This document shows positions 31,308-40,198 of a DNA stretch of 64,000 bases, piece by piece. This stretch comes from Candidatus Woesearchaeota archaeon (lineage in GTDB: Archaea > Nanobdellota > Nanobdellia > Woesearchaeales > JACPBO01). Numbering within the stretch: the first letter of the stretch is position 1; each line of letters starts with the position of its first letter. A model generated the notes under the pieces. That model was not told where the DNA came from. It saw only the letters and a program-made list of their open reading frames with translations, and searched no databases. The DNA lies in NCBI GenBank assembly GCA_030651135.1, contig JAUSCS010000013.1, forward strand, positions 186,001 to 250,000, written 5' to 3'. Both the position numbers and the translations under genes were made by a program.

Positions 31308-31658
31308 TTATTTTTTATATGCTGAAATTCCAACTGCTCTTACTCCATTACAATAGGATAGAACATATTTCCCAACTAATTCTTTAGCTTTATCAACTCC
31401 GACATCATGCATTATCCCTTTTATGTCCTTCTTACAAAGATAACTCACACCTGCTGTTCCTAAATTAGAATCAAGCATAAGGTGTAAGCCATATAAGCCA
31501 TAATCAGGTTCTCTTCCCATATATGCTTCTGTGATCTCGTTTTTTCGTTTGGTCAACAAACCTTCTTTTCTTAAATCCTCCAGTCTTGAATGATCTTCCC
31601 AAGTATTGCAGTGGTAATAAATTTTTGATTCGTTTTTTGGTTCTTTTGTTTTTTTCAT
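31308..31658 (-). CDS. Unknown 116-aa protein
   Basis: Not recognised. A small soluble protein (KIYYHCNTWEDHSRLEDLRK, then YGLYGLHLMLDSNLGTAGVS). Start: ATG 31658 has GGAG 9 bases upstream; an in-frame TTG lies 12 bases further up. It forms a two-gene unit with the membrane protein gene upstream (14-base gap). Confidence 0.55.
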   Translation of the reverse strand: MKKTKEPKNESKIYYHCNTWEDHSRLEDLRKEGLLTKRKNEITEAYMGREPDYGLYGLHLMLDSNLGTAGVSYLCKKDIKGIMHDVGVDKAKELVGKYVLSYCNGVRAVGISAYKK

Positions 31659-31672
31659 TTTTTGCTCCAAGA

Positions 31673-32020
31673 TTATTTTACAGGTTTTATTTCATATGGC
31701 TGTAATACAGCTCTTCCAGAGTCATCATATTTTAGCAAGTAAGGAACACCATTAATTTTCTCTATTGTTTCTTTTTCCCCATTTTGATCTAAATCGCTAA
31801 CTGTTATTTCTATTTTGCTTGGCGGGATATATCTCTCTTGAACTTTATTTACATTAGGGATTGTACTAGAGGTACGGAGAGAATATATGATAGATGCGAT
31901 GATGCTGATACCTATAGCTGTACAAAGACCAATACGCCCTATTCTCTCCATCGATTTAGATTCAGCTAGTTGTGTCTCTAATGATTCAATACGCTGATCA
32001 ATTTCACTTTCTTCAGTCAT
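31673..32020 (-). CDS. Unknown single-span membrane protein, 115 aa
   Basis: An N-terminal coiled-coil-like stretch (EIDQRIESLETQLAESKS) precedes one membrane helix (IGLCTAIGISIIASIIYSL) and an outer domain of about 65 residues with an Asp-rich loop (DLDQNGEKETIEKI). Start: ATG 32020 behind GGAGG; TTG 32035 lies inside that signal. Function unknown. It is divergent from the Lrp regulator at 32151. Confidence 0.6.
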   Translation of the reverse strand: MTEESEIDQRIESLETQLAESKSMERIGRIGLCTAIGISIIASIIYSLRTSSTIPNVNKVQERYIPPSKIEITVSDLDQNGEKETIEKINGVPYLLKYDDSGRAVLQPYEIKPVK

Positions 32021-32106
32021 TTTGTTTTCCTCCAAACTATTTATTCACTTAATAGTGATAAGTATATTCTAACAGATATATAAAACTTTTCATTGATTTT
32101 TTTACG

Positions 32107-32152
32107 ATTTAACCAAAAAGTATATAAATAATAGTCAATTAGTAGGTTAAAT
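32107..32152. promoter_or_regulatory. Inverted repeat flanking the promoter of the Lrp gene
   Basis: ATTTAACC (32107-32114) and GGTTAAAT (32145-32152) are perfect complements flanking the TATA box GTATATAAATAA (32120-32131). The second arm overlaps the start codon. The 14-mer AATTAGTAGGTTAA (32137-32150) recurs with one difference upstream of the other Lrp-type gene (58256-58269). A likely autoregulatory site. Confidence 0.45.
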
Positions 32153-33113
32153 GGCTTATAAATTAGATAAGAAAGATAGGCTAATCCTGTATCAGCTGGA
32201 TCTCAACAGCAGGCAGAGCTTTAACCAGATCGCAAAAAAGGTAAAGCTGAGCAGGGAGGTAGTGCAGTACCGCGTCAAACAATTAGAAAAAGCAGGCATA
32301 ATTAAGGGCTACCAAACTTTAATTGATGTAAGCAAACTGGGGTATCTTAATTGCAGATTCTTCATAAAGTTCCAAAAAGACACGCCTGATGAGGAAAACG
32401 AAGTTATTGAATATTATAAGAAACATCCAAGATTCTGGTGGGTTGACAGTATTGATGGCTTCAGAGACTTAGGAATTGCATGCTGGGTAAAAAACATGTA
32501 TGAATTCTTTGAAATCAAAGAGGACTTAATAAAAAGATTTGGAAACTACATTTATGATTTAGATATTTCAGTTTATTATAAATTCCATATTTACAAGAGA
32601 ACATATTTATTGGATGATAAAAAAATCGAATCCCCTCCGGCAAAAAGCATGTTTTCACCAGAAACAGCTGAATTTGATAACAAGGACATGGAAATATTGA
32701 GGTTAATCGCCCCAAACGCAAGGATAAGTTCTGTTGAAGTTTCGCAAAAAACAGGAATAAGTGTTTCTAATGTTAATTACAGGATTAAAAAAATGGCTGA
32801 AAGGGAGATTATTACAGATTTCAGGGTGATTATCGATTTAGGGAAAATCGGCTATTACTGGTATAAAATTGAAATGCAGTTAGATGACTTAAAGATTAAA
32901 AAATCCATGCTTGAATACTTCCATCAGCACCCCAATATAGTTTATGCATATGAAACAGTAAGTGATAATGATCTTGAAGTAGAAATGGAAGTGCAAAGCT
33001 ATGAGGAGTTTAGAAATGTTTTAGGTGAAATAAGAAACCTATTTGGAAAGCACATTAAAAAATATCATCACTTATTGTGGTACAAGGAGCATAAATTTTT
33101 ATTTATGCCTTAA
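32151..33113 (+). CDS. Lrp/AsnC-type regulator, two-module form
   Basis: 320 residues made of two Lrp units: an HTH at 1-55 (NSRQSFNQIAKKVKLSREVV), a ligand-type RAM domain at about 60-155, a second HTH at about 170-225 (NARISSVEVSQKTGISVSNV) and a second RAM-like domain to the end. The gene is homologous in layout to the one at 57215-58189. It is expected to sense a small molecule such as an amino acid. It is leaderless, with TATA 20-30 bases upstream, and precedes the glycosyltransferase cluster by 40 bases. Confidence 0.85.
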   Translation: MAYKLDKKDRLILYQLDLNSRQSFNQIAKKVKLSREVVQYRVKQLEKAGIIKGYQTLIDVSKLGYLNCRFFIKFQKDTPDEENEVIEYYKKHPRFWWVDSIDGFRDLGIACWVKNMYEFFEIKEDLIKRFGNYIYDLDISVYYKFHIYKRTYLLDDKKIESPPAKSMFSPETAEFDNKDMEILRLIAPNARISSVEVSQKTGISVSNVNYRIKKMAEREIITDFRVIIDLGKIGYYWYKIEMQLDDLKIKKSMLEYFHQHPNIVYAYETVSDNDLEVEMEVQSYEEFRNVLGEIRNLFGKHIKKYHHLLWYKEHKFLFMP

Positions 33114-33153
33114 ACTAGATAGATTTAAATATTAAAAACAAAACAAAGAACAC

Positions 33154-33867
33154 ATGATCTCCATAATACTCCCCACATTCAACGAAGAGCATACAATAGA
33201 AAGCTCCTTGAGGCAGTTTATTAAGCTGAAAAAGAAATTTGACCTTGAGCTTATTGTTTCTGACGGCGGAAGCACAGATAATACAGTTAAGATCGCAAAA
33301 AAGCTTGTTGACAAGATTGTTGTCCATCAAAAAAGCTGGGTAAAAACAATATCGGAAGGAAGAAACAAAGGGGCAGCAAAGGCAAAGGGCGACATCATTA
33401 TCTTCTTCGATGCTGATGTAAGGCTCGAAAATCCTGAGAAGTTTTTTAACGCTGTTATTGAAAAATTCAAGGATCCAAAAATAGTCGGTGCAACATGCAG
33501 GACTCGCGCTCATCTTGATGAAGAAAAAACATTCGACAGGATTTTCTATTCAACAATGTCAAGTTACATAATGTTTCTTAATTTTATTGGAGTGGGAGCT
33601 TCATGGGGATGCCAGATGGTGAGAAAAAAGACCTTTGATAAGCTTAAAGGGTACGATTGTTATCTTGTCGCAGGCGAGGATTTTGAATTTTTCCATAGGC
33701 TCGCAAAGGAGGGCAGAATATATTTTTTCAATAAGCTCATTATAAGAAAAAGTCCAAGGAGATTTAGGAAACTGGGATATCCAAGAGTGCTATGGCAATG
33801 GTTTTTAAACTACTTGTTTTCATTTTTTGGAAAAGCTTACTCAAAGGAATGGAAGCCAGTCAGATAA
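33154..33867 (+). CDS. Family 2 glycosyltransferase
   Basis: 237 residues, GT-A fold. ISIILPTFNEEHTIESSL, VSDGGSTDNT, then FFDADVRLENP with the DxD metal motif, and AGEDFEFFHRLAKEG. The C-terminal part (residues 205-237) is amphipathic and may lie on the membrane. TATA at about 33119-33130. The stop overlaps the next gene start (TAATG), so the two are translationally coupled. Confidence 0.9.
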   Translation: MISIILPTFNEEHTIESSLRQFIKLKKKFDLELIVSDGGSTDNTVKIAKKLVDKIVVHQKSWVKTISEGRNKGAAKAKGDIIIFFDADVRLENPEKFFNAVIEKFKDPKIVGATCRTRAHLDEEKTFDRIFYSTMSSYIMFLNFIGVGASWGCQMVRKKTFDKLKGYDCYLVAGEDFEFFHRLAKEGRIYFFNKLIIRKSPRRFRKLGYPRVLWQWFLNYLFSFFGKAYSKEWKPVR

Positions 33868-34919
33868 TGACAAGAATAATCTATTCAGTGAATGGCGAAG
33901 GATTGGGCCATGCAACAAGAAGCAAGCCCATAATCGAGCATCTGCTCAAGAAGCACGATGTTAAGATCCTCGCAGGCTACAGGGCGTATGATTACTTATC
34001 AAAATTCTTTAAAGTTGACAGGATACACTCCCCAGATATAATCTACAAAAGGGATTCTGTCAACATAACTGCGACAGCATTGAAATGGATTTTATCTTTC
34101 CCGTTCATTACAATACCGACTCTCTTCAAAGTGATGTATATGTTTTTGAAATTCAAGCCTGACATTGTAATATCTGATTTCGAGCCTTATTCCAATTGGG
34201 CCTGCAATATTTTAAGGGTTCCTTCAATATGCTACGACAACCAGCACATTGTAACCAATGCAAAAGTCGAGTTTCCTCCAAGATATTGGTTCAGCGCATT
34301 CCTCGACACATTCATAATTGTAATGTTCATGGCATTTTCTGAATACTATCTTATAACAACTTTCTTTTACCCTGAAGTCAGGTCAAAAAGAACATTTCTT
34401 TTTGCGCCTATTGTAAGGAAGGATGTATTGAAATTGAAGCCGCAAAAGAAGGATCATTTTCTTGTTTACCAGACATCGCATTCTTATGATTATTTGATAC
34501 CTATATTGAAGCAGCTGAAGAATGAAAAGTTCATGATCTACAAGTCAGCGCATCATGGTGTAGATCAAAATGTTGTTTACAGGGAGTTCAACGAAGAGAA
34601 TTTCCTGGAAGATCTCAGGACATGCAAGGCGATAATAACAAATGGCGGCTTCAGCTTAATAAGTGAAGCGCTTTATCTCAAAAAGCCGATCTTGTCTGTT
34701 CCTGTAAGAGGCCAGTTCGAGCAGATCCTGAATGCAATCTATTTGGAGAAAGAAGGCTTTGGAAAGTTCTATGGGAAATTGAGCAAGGACGCTATTGAAA
34801 ATTTTGTTAAGAATCTCGAAAAATACGAGAAGAGCCTCAAAAAGTTCAATAAGGTTGGGAATGAAGATGTTATAAGGAAGATGGAAGAGATAATAAAATC
34901 GCATAAAAATAAAACCTAA
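33867..34919 (+). CDS. GT-B glycosyltransferase (MJ1255/VC2487-like)
   Basis: 350 residues. The N-terminal motif IIYSVNGEGLGHATRSKPII and C-terminal IITNGGFSLISEALYLKKPI, then VPVRGQFEQILNA, are those of the MurG/UGT-like MJ1255 family. The donor-binding half is clear; the acceptor is unknown, probably a lipid or glycan at the membrane (hydrophobic patches around residues 80-100 and 150-175). Start ATG 33867 overlaps the previous stop by one base; in-frame upstream starts lie inside the preceding gene. Confidence 0.85.
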   Translation: MTRIIYSVNGEGLGHATRSKPIIEHLLKKHDVKILAGYRAYDYLSKFFKVDRIHSPDIIYKRDSVNITATALKWILSFPFITIPTLFKVMYMFLKFKPDIVISDFEPYSNWACNILRVPSICYDNQHIVTNAKVEFPPRYWFSAFLDTFIIVMFMAFSEYYLITTFFYPEVRSKRTFLFAPIVRKDVLKLKPQKKDHFLVYQTSHSYDYLIPILKQLKNEKFMIYKSAHHGVDQNVVYREFNEENFLEDLRTCKAIITNGGFSLISEALYLKKPILSVPVRGQFEQILNAIYLEKEGFGKFYGKLSKDAIENFVKNLEKYEKSLKKFNKVGNEDVIRKMEEIIKSHKNKT

Positions 34920-34920
34920 A

Positions 34921-35628
34921 ATGATCACCATCATAATCCCGGCATTGAACGAAGAAGAGTATCTTCCTGTTTTATTGAAATCCATAGAAGAGCAGGGCTT
35001 AAAGGATTATGAAATAATAGTTGCTGACGCAGGATCAAAAGACAAAACAAGGCATATTGCAAAAAGCTTTGGGGCAAAGGTTGTAAAAGGAGGGCTGCCT
35101 GCAGCAGGAAGAAACAGAGGCGCTAACGCTGCAAAAAAAGAGCTACTGCTGTTTCTTGACGCTGATGTAAAGCTGCCAAAAGGATTTCTTAAAAAAACAA
35201 TAGATGAGTTCCATAAAAGAAAGCTCGATGTTGCAACTTGCTTCTATAAGCCGCAGAGCAGGCATCTGGCAGATCATGCCATAATGAACATAATGAATGT
35301 CTGGACTTACTTATCGCAGTTCTTCTGGCCGCATGCAATCGGAGTGTGCATATTTGCAAAAAGCGATGTGCATAAAAAGCTCAATGGGTTTGATGAAACT
35401 ATAAAGATAGCTGAGGACATGGATTATGTGAACAGGGCAGGGAAGATCGGGAAGTTCAGGGTAATGCATGCGCATCATGTGCTTGTTTCAATGAGGAGAT
35501 ATGAGAAGAAAGGCAGGCTTAAGATGGTAATTTCATATCTTAAAGGATTTTTCTATAGAATGTTGTTTGGCGAGATAAGGGATGGCAAAGTAATGGAATA
35601 TGAATTTGGAAAATTTAAAAAGAAATAA
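34921..35628 (+). CDS. Family 2 glycosyltransferase
   Basis: 235 residues. ITIIIPALNEEEYLPVLLKS, VADAGSKDKTRHIA, GRNRGAN, LLFLDADVKLP with the DxD, and KIAEDMDYVNRAGK. It starts 1 base after the preceding GT-B gene, making a three-enzyme unit with the GT2 at 33154. They probably add successive sugars to one membrane-bound glycan. The sequence is clearly diverged from the first GT2, so this is not a recent duplicate. Confidence 0.9.
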   Translation: MITIIIPALNEEEYLPVLLKSIEEQGLKDYEIIVADAGSKDKTRHIAKSFGAKVVKGGLPAAGRNRGANAAKKELLLFLDADVKLPKGFLKKTIDEFHKRKLDVATCFYKPQSRHLADHAIMNIMNVWTYLSQFFWPHAIGVCIFAKSDVHKKLNGFDETIKIAEDMDYVNRAGKIGKFRVMHAHHVLVSMRRYEKKGRLKMVISYLKGFFYRMLFGEIRDGKVMEYEFGKFKKK

Positions 35629-35670
35629 CTCATCGAAATCTATTTAAATTATCGTATATTAAATGATAAT

Positions 35671-36108
35671 ATGAGCCCCTTATTAATCTTTATTTGGATA
35701 TTCATTGCAATGACTGCTGCAGCTTTTTGGGAATCTTATGCAGAAGGAAGAAACGCTTGGCATAAAGGTAAATTGGGCTGGAAAATAAAATTAGGCAATT
35801 CTTTTATATTGACTGCTTATCATTTTTATCTTTTTTGGATTATGTGGCCGATATTATTAACGCTGCCATTTATAATCTACGGATGGAATTTTAAATTATT
35901 CGGAGTTTTGGTCAGCGCATATTTTTCCGGACTCGTCTACCAAGACATTATGTGGTTCATAGTAAACCCAGTTGTAAATTTTTCAGAGCTGAATCCTAAA
36001 TTTGCAAATTATTATCCTTGGATCAAGTTGGGAAGGTTCAAGGTACCGCTCTTTTATGCCGTAGAATTGTTCATAGCTTTTCTATCATGGTTTTTTATAT
36101 GGAGGTAA
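35671..36108 (+). CDS. Multi-span membrane protein, 145 aa
   Basis: Four hydrophobic segments are visible (LLIFIWIFIAMTAAAFW; YHFYLFWIMWPILLTLPFII; LFGVLVSAYFSGLVY; VPLFYAVELFIAFLSWFFIW). It is rich in Trp and Tyr. Not recognised. It has its own TATA-like CTATTTAAATTATC (35640-35653) and is probably separately expressed after the glycosyltransferase operon. Confidence 0.6.
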   Translation: MSPLLIFIWIFIAMTAAAFWESYAEGRNAWHKGKLGWKIKLGNSFILTAYHFYLFWIMWPILLTLPFIIYGWNFKLFGVLVSAYFSGLVYQDIMWFIVNPVVNFSELNPKFANYYPWIKLGRFKVPLFYAVELFIAFLSWFFIWR

Positions 36109-36134
36109 CTTAGGTGTTCGTAAGTTTTTACTTG

Positions 36135-36533
36135 TTATTTTTCCTTTGGCTTAAAAATAAATAAGAGAACAATATAAATCATCAATAAAATCATCTCAAC
36201 AATCAGCTGAAGTTTTTTTGCCGGGGCGCCAAGCTGAACGAAATCAATCTTCCACAGTTGCCAGATATTGGCAATGACTGTAAGAATTCCTCCAACTATT
36301 ACAACTTTGAGTGCATCAATATTTTTTATCGGATTTTTTGCAATAACAAACAATAACATTGAAATGACTATTGCGACTAATGCGACCATCGTGTCGTGGT
36401 ATGGGGAATAAAGTTCTTTTACAAAGAAAGGGAAGATAGTTAAGCCAAAGAAATGGGCAATAGCCCCGATTAGATAATATATAGATCCCAGAATCAGTAA
36501 TATTTGAAGGAATTTTGTTTTATTAAATGCCAT
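36135..36533 (-). CDS. Four-helix membrane protein, 132 aa
   Basis: Four membrane helices (FLQILLILGSIYYLIGAIAH; MVALVAIVISMLLFVIA; VVIVGGILTVIANIWQLW; LIVEMILLMIYIVLLFIF). Not recognised. Start: ATG 36533 (MAFNKTKF) lies about 25 bases from the TATA box ATTTATATAC (36554-36563, reverse strand); longer in-frame starts would place the box inside the gene. Confidence 0.6.
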   Translation of the reverse strand: MAFNKTKFLQILLILGSIYYLIGAIAHFFGLTIFPFFVKELYSPYHDTMVALVAIVISMLLFVIAKNPIKNIDALKVVIVGGILTVIANIWQLWKIDFVQLGAPAKKLQLIVEMILLMIYIVLLFIFKPKEK

Positions 36534-36660
36534 GAAAGTTGTTCGCATTAAATTGTATATAAATGTTTCTAAAGGCAAATGAAAATGATTCTACTTCAGT
36601 AAGATGCCGTGAAAACGCCAACTAAGCAGCAATTAAAAATAGCTTACTCAATGAAGCCCA

Positions 36661-36990
36661 TCAATAAATCTTCAATGACTTCATGATTTTATTGAGTTTT
36701 TCGTTAATTTGCTCAAATTCGTTTCTATATGGGTCTGATCTATACGAATCCTGGCTGGGCCTTCGTGATTCAGAATTTTCGCCTTTTCTAAAACAATCAC
36801 TGCAAAAAACAGGCTTGTCTCTTATTGGCCTGAATGGAACCTGACATTGTTTCCCGCATTTATCGCAAGTAACATCATGCATTTCAAGAGGCCTTCTTTC
36901 AGAGCTACCTGAATCTCTTCTGTCAAACCTTGGCTCATCTGATCTTGAAGTTCTTCTTCCGAATTTACTTTCCCTATTGAAATTTTTCAT
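36661..36990 (-). CDS. Zinc-ribbon protein with disordered arms, 109 aa
   Basis: A CxxC-x3-C-type ribbon (VTCDKCGKQCQVPFRPI, then PVFCSDCFRKG) is centred at residues 37-70, between an Arg/Ser/Asp-rich N-terminal arm and a C-terminal arm ending in a short helix. The pattern CxxCxxxCxVPFxP...KPVxCxxCF is a common small zinc-binding family (CXXC-type, nucleic-acid associated). A paralogue lies at 37118-37300. The arms suggest RNA or DNA contacts. Confidence 0.75.
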   Translation of the reverse strand: MKNFNRESKFGRRTSRSDEPRFDRRDSGSSERRPLEMHDVTCDKCGKQCQVPFRPIRDKPVFCSDCFRKGENSESRRPSQDSYRSDPYRNEFEQINEKLNKIMKSLKIY

Positions 36991-37117
36991 TTTTCACCCA
37001 TATTGTTGAATGTTTCACGTTCGTATATAAACTTATCTGTAAAGAGCGCTAATGCCAAACCCTCACATAACTGTTTAAGCTAAAAAACAAAAAAAATAAT
37101 AAAAAAACTAAGAAAAA

Positions 37118-37300
37118 CTAAAATCTTTTCTTCCTTTTCATGAAGCAGTCTTTGCAAAAAACTGGCTTGCCTTCGGTTGGCTTGAATGGAACTTCGCATT
37201 CCTGATTGCATTCCGAGCAAGTTGCCTTATGCATTTCCCTTGGTCCAAAATCTCCTCGTGGCCCAAAATCTCTTCTGGGTTCCCTATTAAATTCTCCCAT
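37118..37300 (-). CDS. Zinc-ribbon protein, short paralogue, 60 aa
   Basis: It has the same ribbon as the preceding entry (ATCSECNQECEVPFKPTEGK, then FCKDCFMKRKKRF), after a short Gly/Arg/Phe repeat (DFGPRGDFGPRE). Start: ATG 37300 behind GGAGG; a longer in-frame start would add hydrophobic residues not seen in the paralogue. The two genes are separate, each with its own AT-rich upstream region, and probably arose by duplication. Confidence 0.75.
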   Translation of the reverse strand: MGEFNREPRRDFGPRGDFGPREMHKATCSECNQECEVPFKPTEGKPVFCKDCFMKRKKRF

Positions 37301-37414
37301 TTTCGTTCGTTCCTCCTCGTATATTATTGGCATAAAGAAAACATTGAAAAAGTAAATTTTCAAAGCCTCCCCTATGCTGTTACGCAGAAAAGCCCTTTGT
37401 TTTATAAATCTTTG

Positions 37415-40063
37415 CTATTTTGTCACGCTCGCCTTGACATTCTTCTCCTTCAAAGCAGCCTGGGCAGCAGCCAATATCGCTATCGGCACCCTGAATGGAG
37501 AGCAGCTCACATAATCCAGGCCAAGCTCATGGCAGAACTCAACTGAGTTCGGGTCTCCGCCATGCTCCCCGCATATTCCTATTTCAAGCTCATGATTCGC
37601 TTTTCTTCCCTTTTCAATGCAGAGCTTCATCATTCCGCCCACTCCTCTCCTGTCAATTGTCTGGAATGGGTCCTTTTCAAATATCTTCTGCTCCACATAC
37701 TTTGGAATAAATTTGCCTGCATCGTCCCTTGAAAAGCCCAATGTTGTCTGCGTCAGGTCATTTGTCCCGAAAGAGAAGAATTCAACTTCTTTTGCCAAAT
37801 CATCAGCAACAATGCATGCTCGAGGCAGCTCAATCATTGTTCCGATCTTGTAATCAACCTTTACTCCTGATTTCCTGATAAGCTCATCTGCTATTCTCTT
37901 CACCATTGGCTTTAAATTCAGTATCTCTTCATTAAAGCCGACAACAGGAATCTCAATCTCAGGAATTGCCTTTCCGCCTTTTTTATTGACTTCAATTGCA
38001 GCATTTATTATTGCCCTGACCTGCATTTCAGAGATCTCAGGATAAACAACACCTAAGCGGCATCCTCTAAAGCCAAGCATTGGATTGAATTCATGCAGTG
38101 ATATGACTTTATTCTTTAATTTTTCAACAGGCACTTTCATCTCCTTTGCAATCTCTTTTATATCCTCTTCTTCTTTTGGCAAAAACTCGTGCAACGGAGG
38201 ATCAAGCAGCCTTATTGTAACTGGGTAGCCGCTCATAACCTTAAAAATTCCTATAAAATCTTCCTTCTGCATTGGCTCTATTTTTGCCAATGCCCTCTTC
38301 CTCTCTTCAGCAGTTTCTGCCAGAATCATCTCTCTCACTGCTTTAATCCTGTCTTCCTGGAAGAACATATGCTCTGTTCTTGTCAAGCCAATTCCTTCTG
38401 CGCCGAATTTCCTTGCCACTTCGCTGTCATGCGGCGTATCTGCATTAGCCCTTACTTTCAATTTTCTTACTGCATTCGACCATTCCATCAAAATTTTGAA
38501 TTCGCCCTTTAATTCCGGATCAACAGTCGGAACCTTGCCAAGAATAACTTCGCCTGTATTTCCATTCAAAGTTATGTAATCGCCTTCTTTTACAACTTCA
38601 CCGCCAACAACAAACTCGCCTTCATCTTCTTTTACAATAACTTTTTCACATCCTGAAACGCAGCATTTTCCCATGCCTCTTGCTACAACTGCAGCATGTG
38701 AAGTCATTCCGCCTCTTGCAGTCAATATTCCTTCTGCGGCATTCATTCCTTCAATATCTTCAGGAGAAGTTTCCTGCCTTACAAGAATAACCTTTTTGCC
38801 GTCTTCAGCCCAGTCATGGGCTCTTTCAGAATTAAAAACAGCCTGGCCAACAGCTGCTCCTGGAGACGCTGGCAGGCCTTGCGCAATAACTTTCATTTTA
38901 GCTTTTGGATCAATTGTTTTGTGCAATAACTGGTCAAGCTGCTTTGGCTCGAGTCTCATCAATGCTTCATCTTTAGTTATAAGCCCTTCTTTCACCATAT
39001 CAACTGCAATCTTAACTGCAGCCTGCGCTGTTCTCTTTCCGTTTCTTGTCTGCAGCATGTATAATTTTCCTGTTTCAATTGTAAATTCAATGTCCTGCAT
39101 GTCCTTATAATGTTTTTCAAGCTTATGATAAATTTCTTCAAGCTGCTTGTAAGCATGCGGCATTTCTTTTTTCAAATCAGTTATTGGATGCGGAGTTCTT
39201 ATTCCTGCAACAACATCTTCTCCCTGCGCATTCATCAGATATTCGCCGTAAAAATGATTATCTCCTGTACTTGGGTTTCTTGTAAAGGCAACTCCTGTGC
39301 CGCAATCATCGCCCATATTGCCGAACACCATTGTCTGCACATTGACCGCTGTTCCTAGATTGTTTGGAATGTCGTTCAATCTTCTGTATGTTATCGCCCT
39401 TTCATTGTTCCACGAGTTGAAAACAGAATCAATCGCCATCTTCAGCTGCTTTTTTGGATCTTCCGGGAAATCTATGTTTGCTTCCTGCTTTATTGCTTTC
39501 TTATACAGGCTGATGATCTCTTTGAGCTCTTCAATATTAAGCTCTGTGTCTAATTTTATTTTCCTCAGATTTTTCACTTCATCAAGAACTGATTCAAAAA
39601 CCTCGCGTTTTACTCCTAAAACAACATTGCCGAACATCTGGATGAATCGCCTGTAGCTGTCAAGTGCAAATCTTTCGTTTCCGGTTAATTCTGACAATCC
39701 TTCAACTGCATCTGGGTTTATTCCGAGGTTAAGGATAGTGTCCATCATTCCCGGCATTGAGAATTTTGCCCCAGACCTTACAGAAACAAGCAACGGATTT
39801 TTATCATCTCCGAACTTCTTGCCTGTTTTCTTCTCCAGCTCTTTCAGCTTTGTCTCAACCTGGTCCATTGCTCCTTCAGGATATTTTTTTCCAAGCTTGT
39901 AGAACAAAACACATGCTTCTGTTGTTATTGTAAATCCAGGCGGAACTGGAATTCCTAGATTTGTCATCTCAGCAAGATTAGCTCCCTTGCCGCCAAGAAG
40001 ATCCTTCATCTTTGCATTTCCTTCTTCAAATGCATAAACATATTTTTCAGTATTGTTTGCCAT
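37415..40063 (-). CDS. ppdK: Pyruvate, phosphate dikinase
   Basis: 882 residues, the normal length. It interconverts pyruvate + ATP + Pi with PEP + AMP + PPi. The N-terminal ATP-grasp has GGKGANLAEMTNLGIPVPPG. The phosphohistidine domain has LTARGGMTSHAAVVARGMGK. The C-terminal PEP/pyruvate barrel has SFGTNDLTQTTLGFSRDDAG and the catalytic cysteine in IGICGEHGGDP. It is monocistronic and divergent from polX. It probably serves glycolysis or gluconeogenesis in place of pyruvate kinase. Confidence 0.97.
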   Translation of the reverse strand: MANNTEKYVYAFEEGNAKMKDLLGGKGANLAEMTNLGIPVPPGFTITTEACVLFYKLGKKYPEGAMDQVETKLKELEKKTGKKFGDDKNPLLVSVRSGAKFSMPGMMDTILNLGINPDAVEGLSELTGNERFALDSYRRFIQMFGNVVLGVKREVFESVLDEVKNLRKIKLDTELNIEELKEIISLYKKAIKQEANIDFPEDPKKQLKMAIDSVFNSWNNERAITYRRLNDIPNNLGTAVNVQTMVFGNMGDDCGTGVAFTRNPSTGDNHFYGEYLMNAQGEDVVAGIRTPHPITDLKKEMPHAYKQLEEIYHKLEKHYKDMQDIEFTIETGKLYMLQTRNGKRTAQAAVKIAVDMVKEGLITKDEALMRLEPKQLDQLLHKTIDPKAKMKVIAQGLPASPGAAVGQAVFNSERAHDWAEDGKKVILVRQETSPEDIEGMNAAEGILTARGGMTSHAAVVARGMGKCCVSGCEKVIVKEDEGEFVVGGEVVKEGDYITLNGNTGEVILGKVPTVDPELKGEFKILMEWSNAVRKLKVRANADTPHDSEVARKFGAEGIGLTRTEHMFFQEDRIKAVREMILAETAEERKRALAKIEPMQKEDFIGIFKVMSGYPVTIRLLDPPLHEFLPKEEEDIKEIAKEMKVPVEKLKNKVISLHEFNPMLGFRGCRLGVVYPEISEMQVRAIINAAIEVNKKGGKAIPEIEIPVVGFNEEILNLKPMVKRIADELIRKSGVKVDYKIGTMIELPRACIVADDLAKEVEFFSFGTNDLTQTTLGFSRDDAGKFIPKYVEQKIFEKDPFQTIDRRGVGGMMKLCIEKGRKANHELEIGICGEHGGDPNSVEFCHELGLDYVSCSPFRVPIAILAAAQAALKEKNVKASVTK

Positions 40064-40198
40064 TTTAAATCGCCTTTTGTATTAGATGCGGATTATTACT
40101 AAATTCAGAATGGGCGGTTTATTTATAAAGATTGTGGTGGTTTTTTATGCTTTATTTTTAGAAATTTTTATAAACAAGCAAAATAAATAACAAAAATA

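Noticed and set aside
36599-36650. AGTAAG/CTTACT inverted repeat in the gap 36534-36660
   Set aside because: Only six base pairs with a long loop in AT-rich DNA, expected by chance.
38673-39110. Long open frames antisense to ppdK, polX, hisS and other large genes
   Set aside because: They lie wholly inside well-supported genes, are rich in Ser/Phe/Leu as expected for the complement of such codons, and lack their own promoters.
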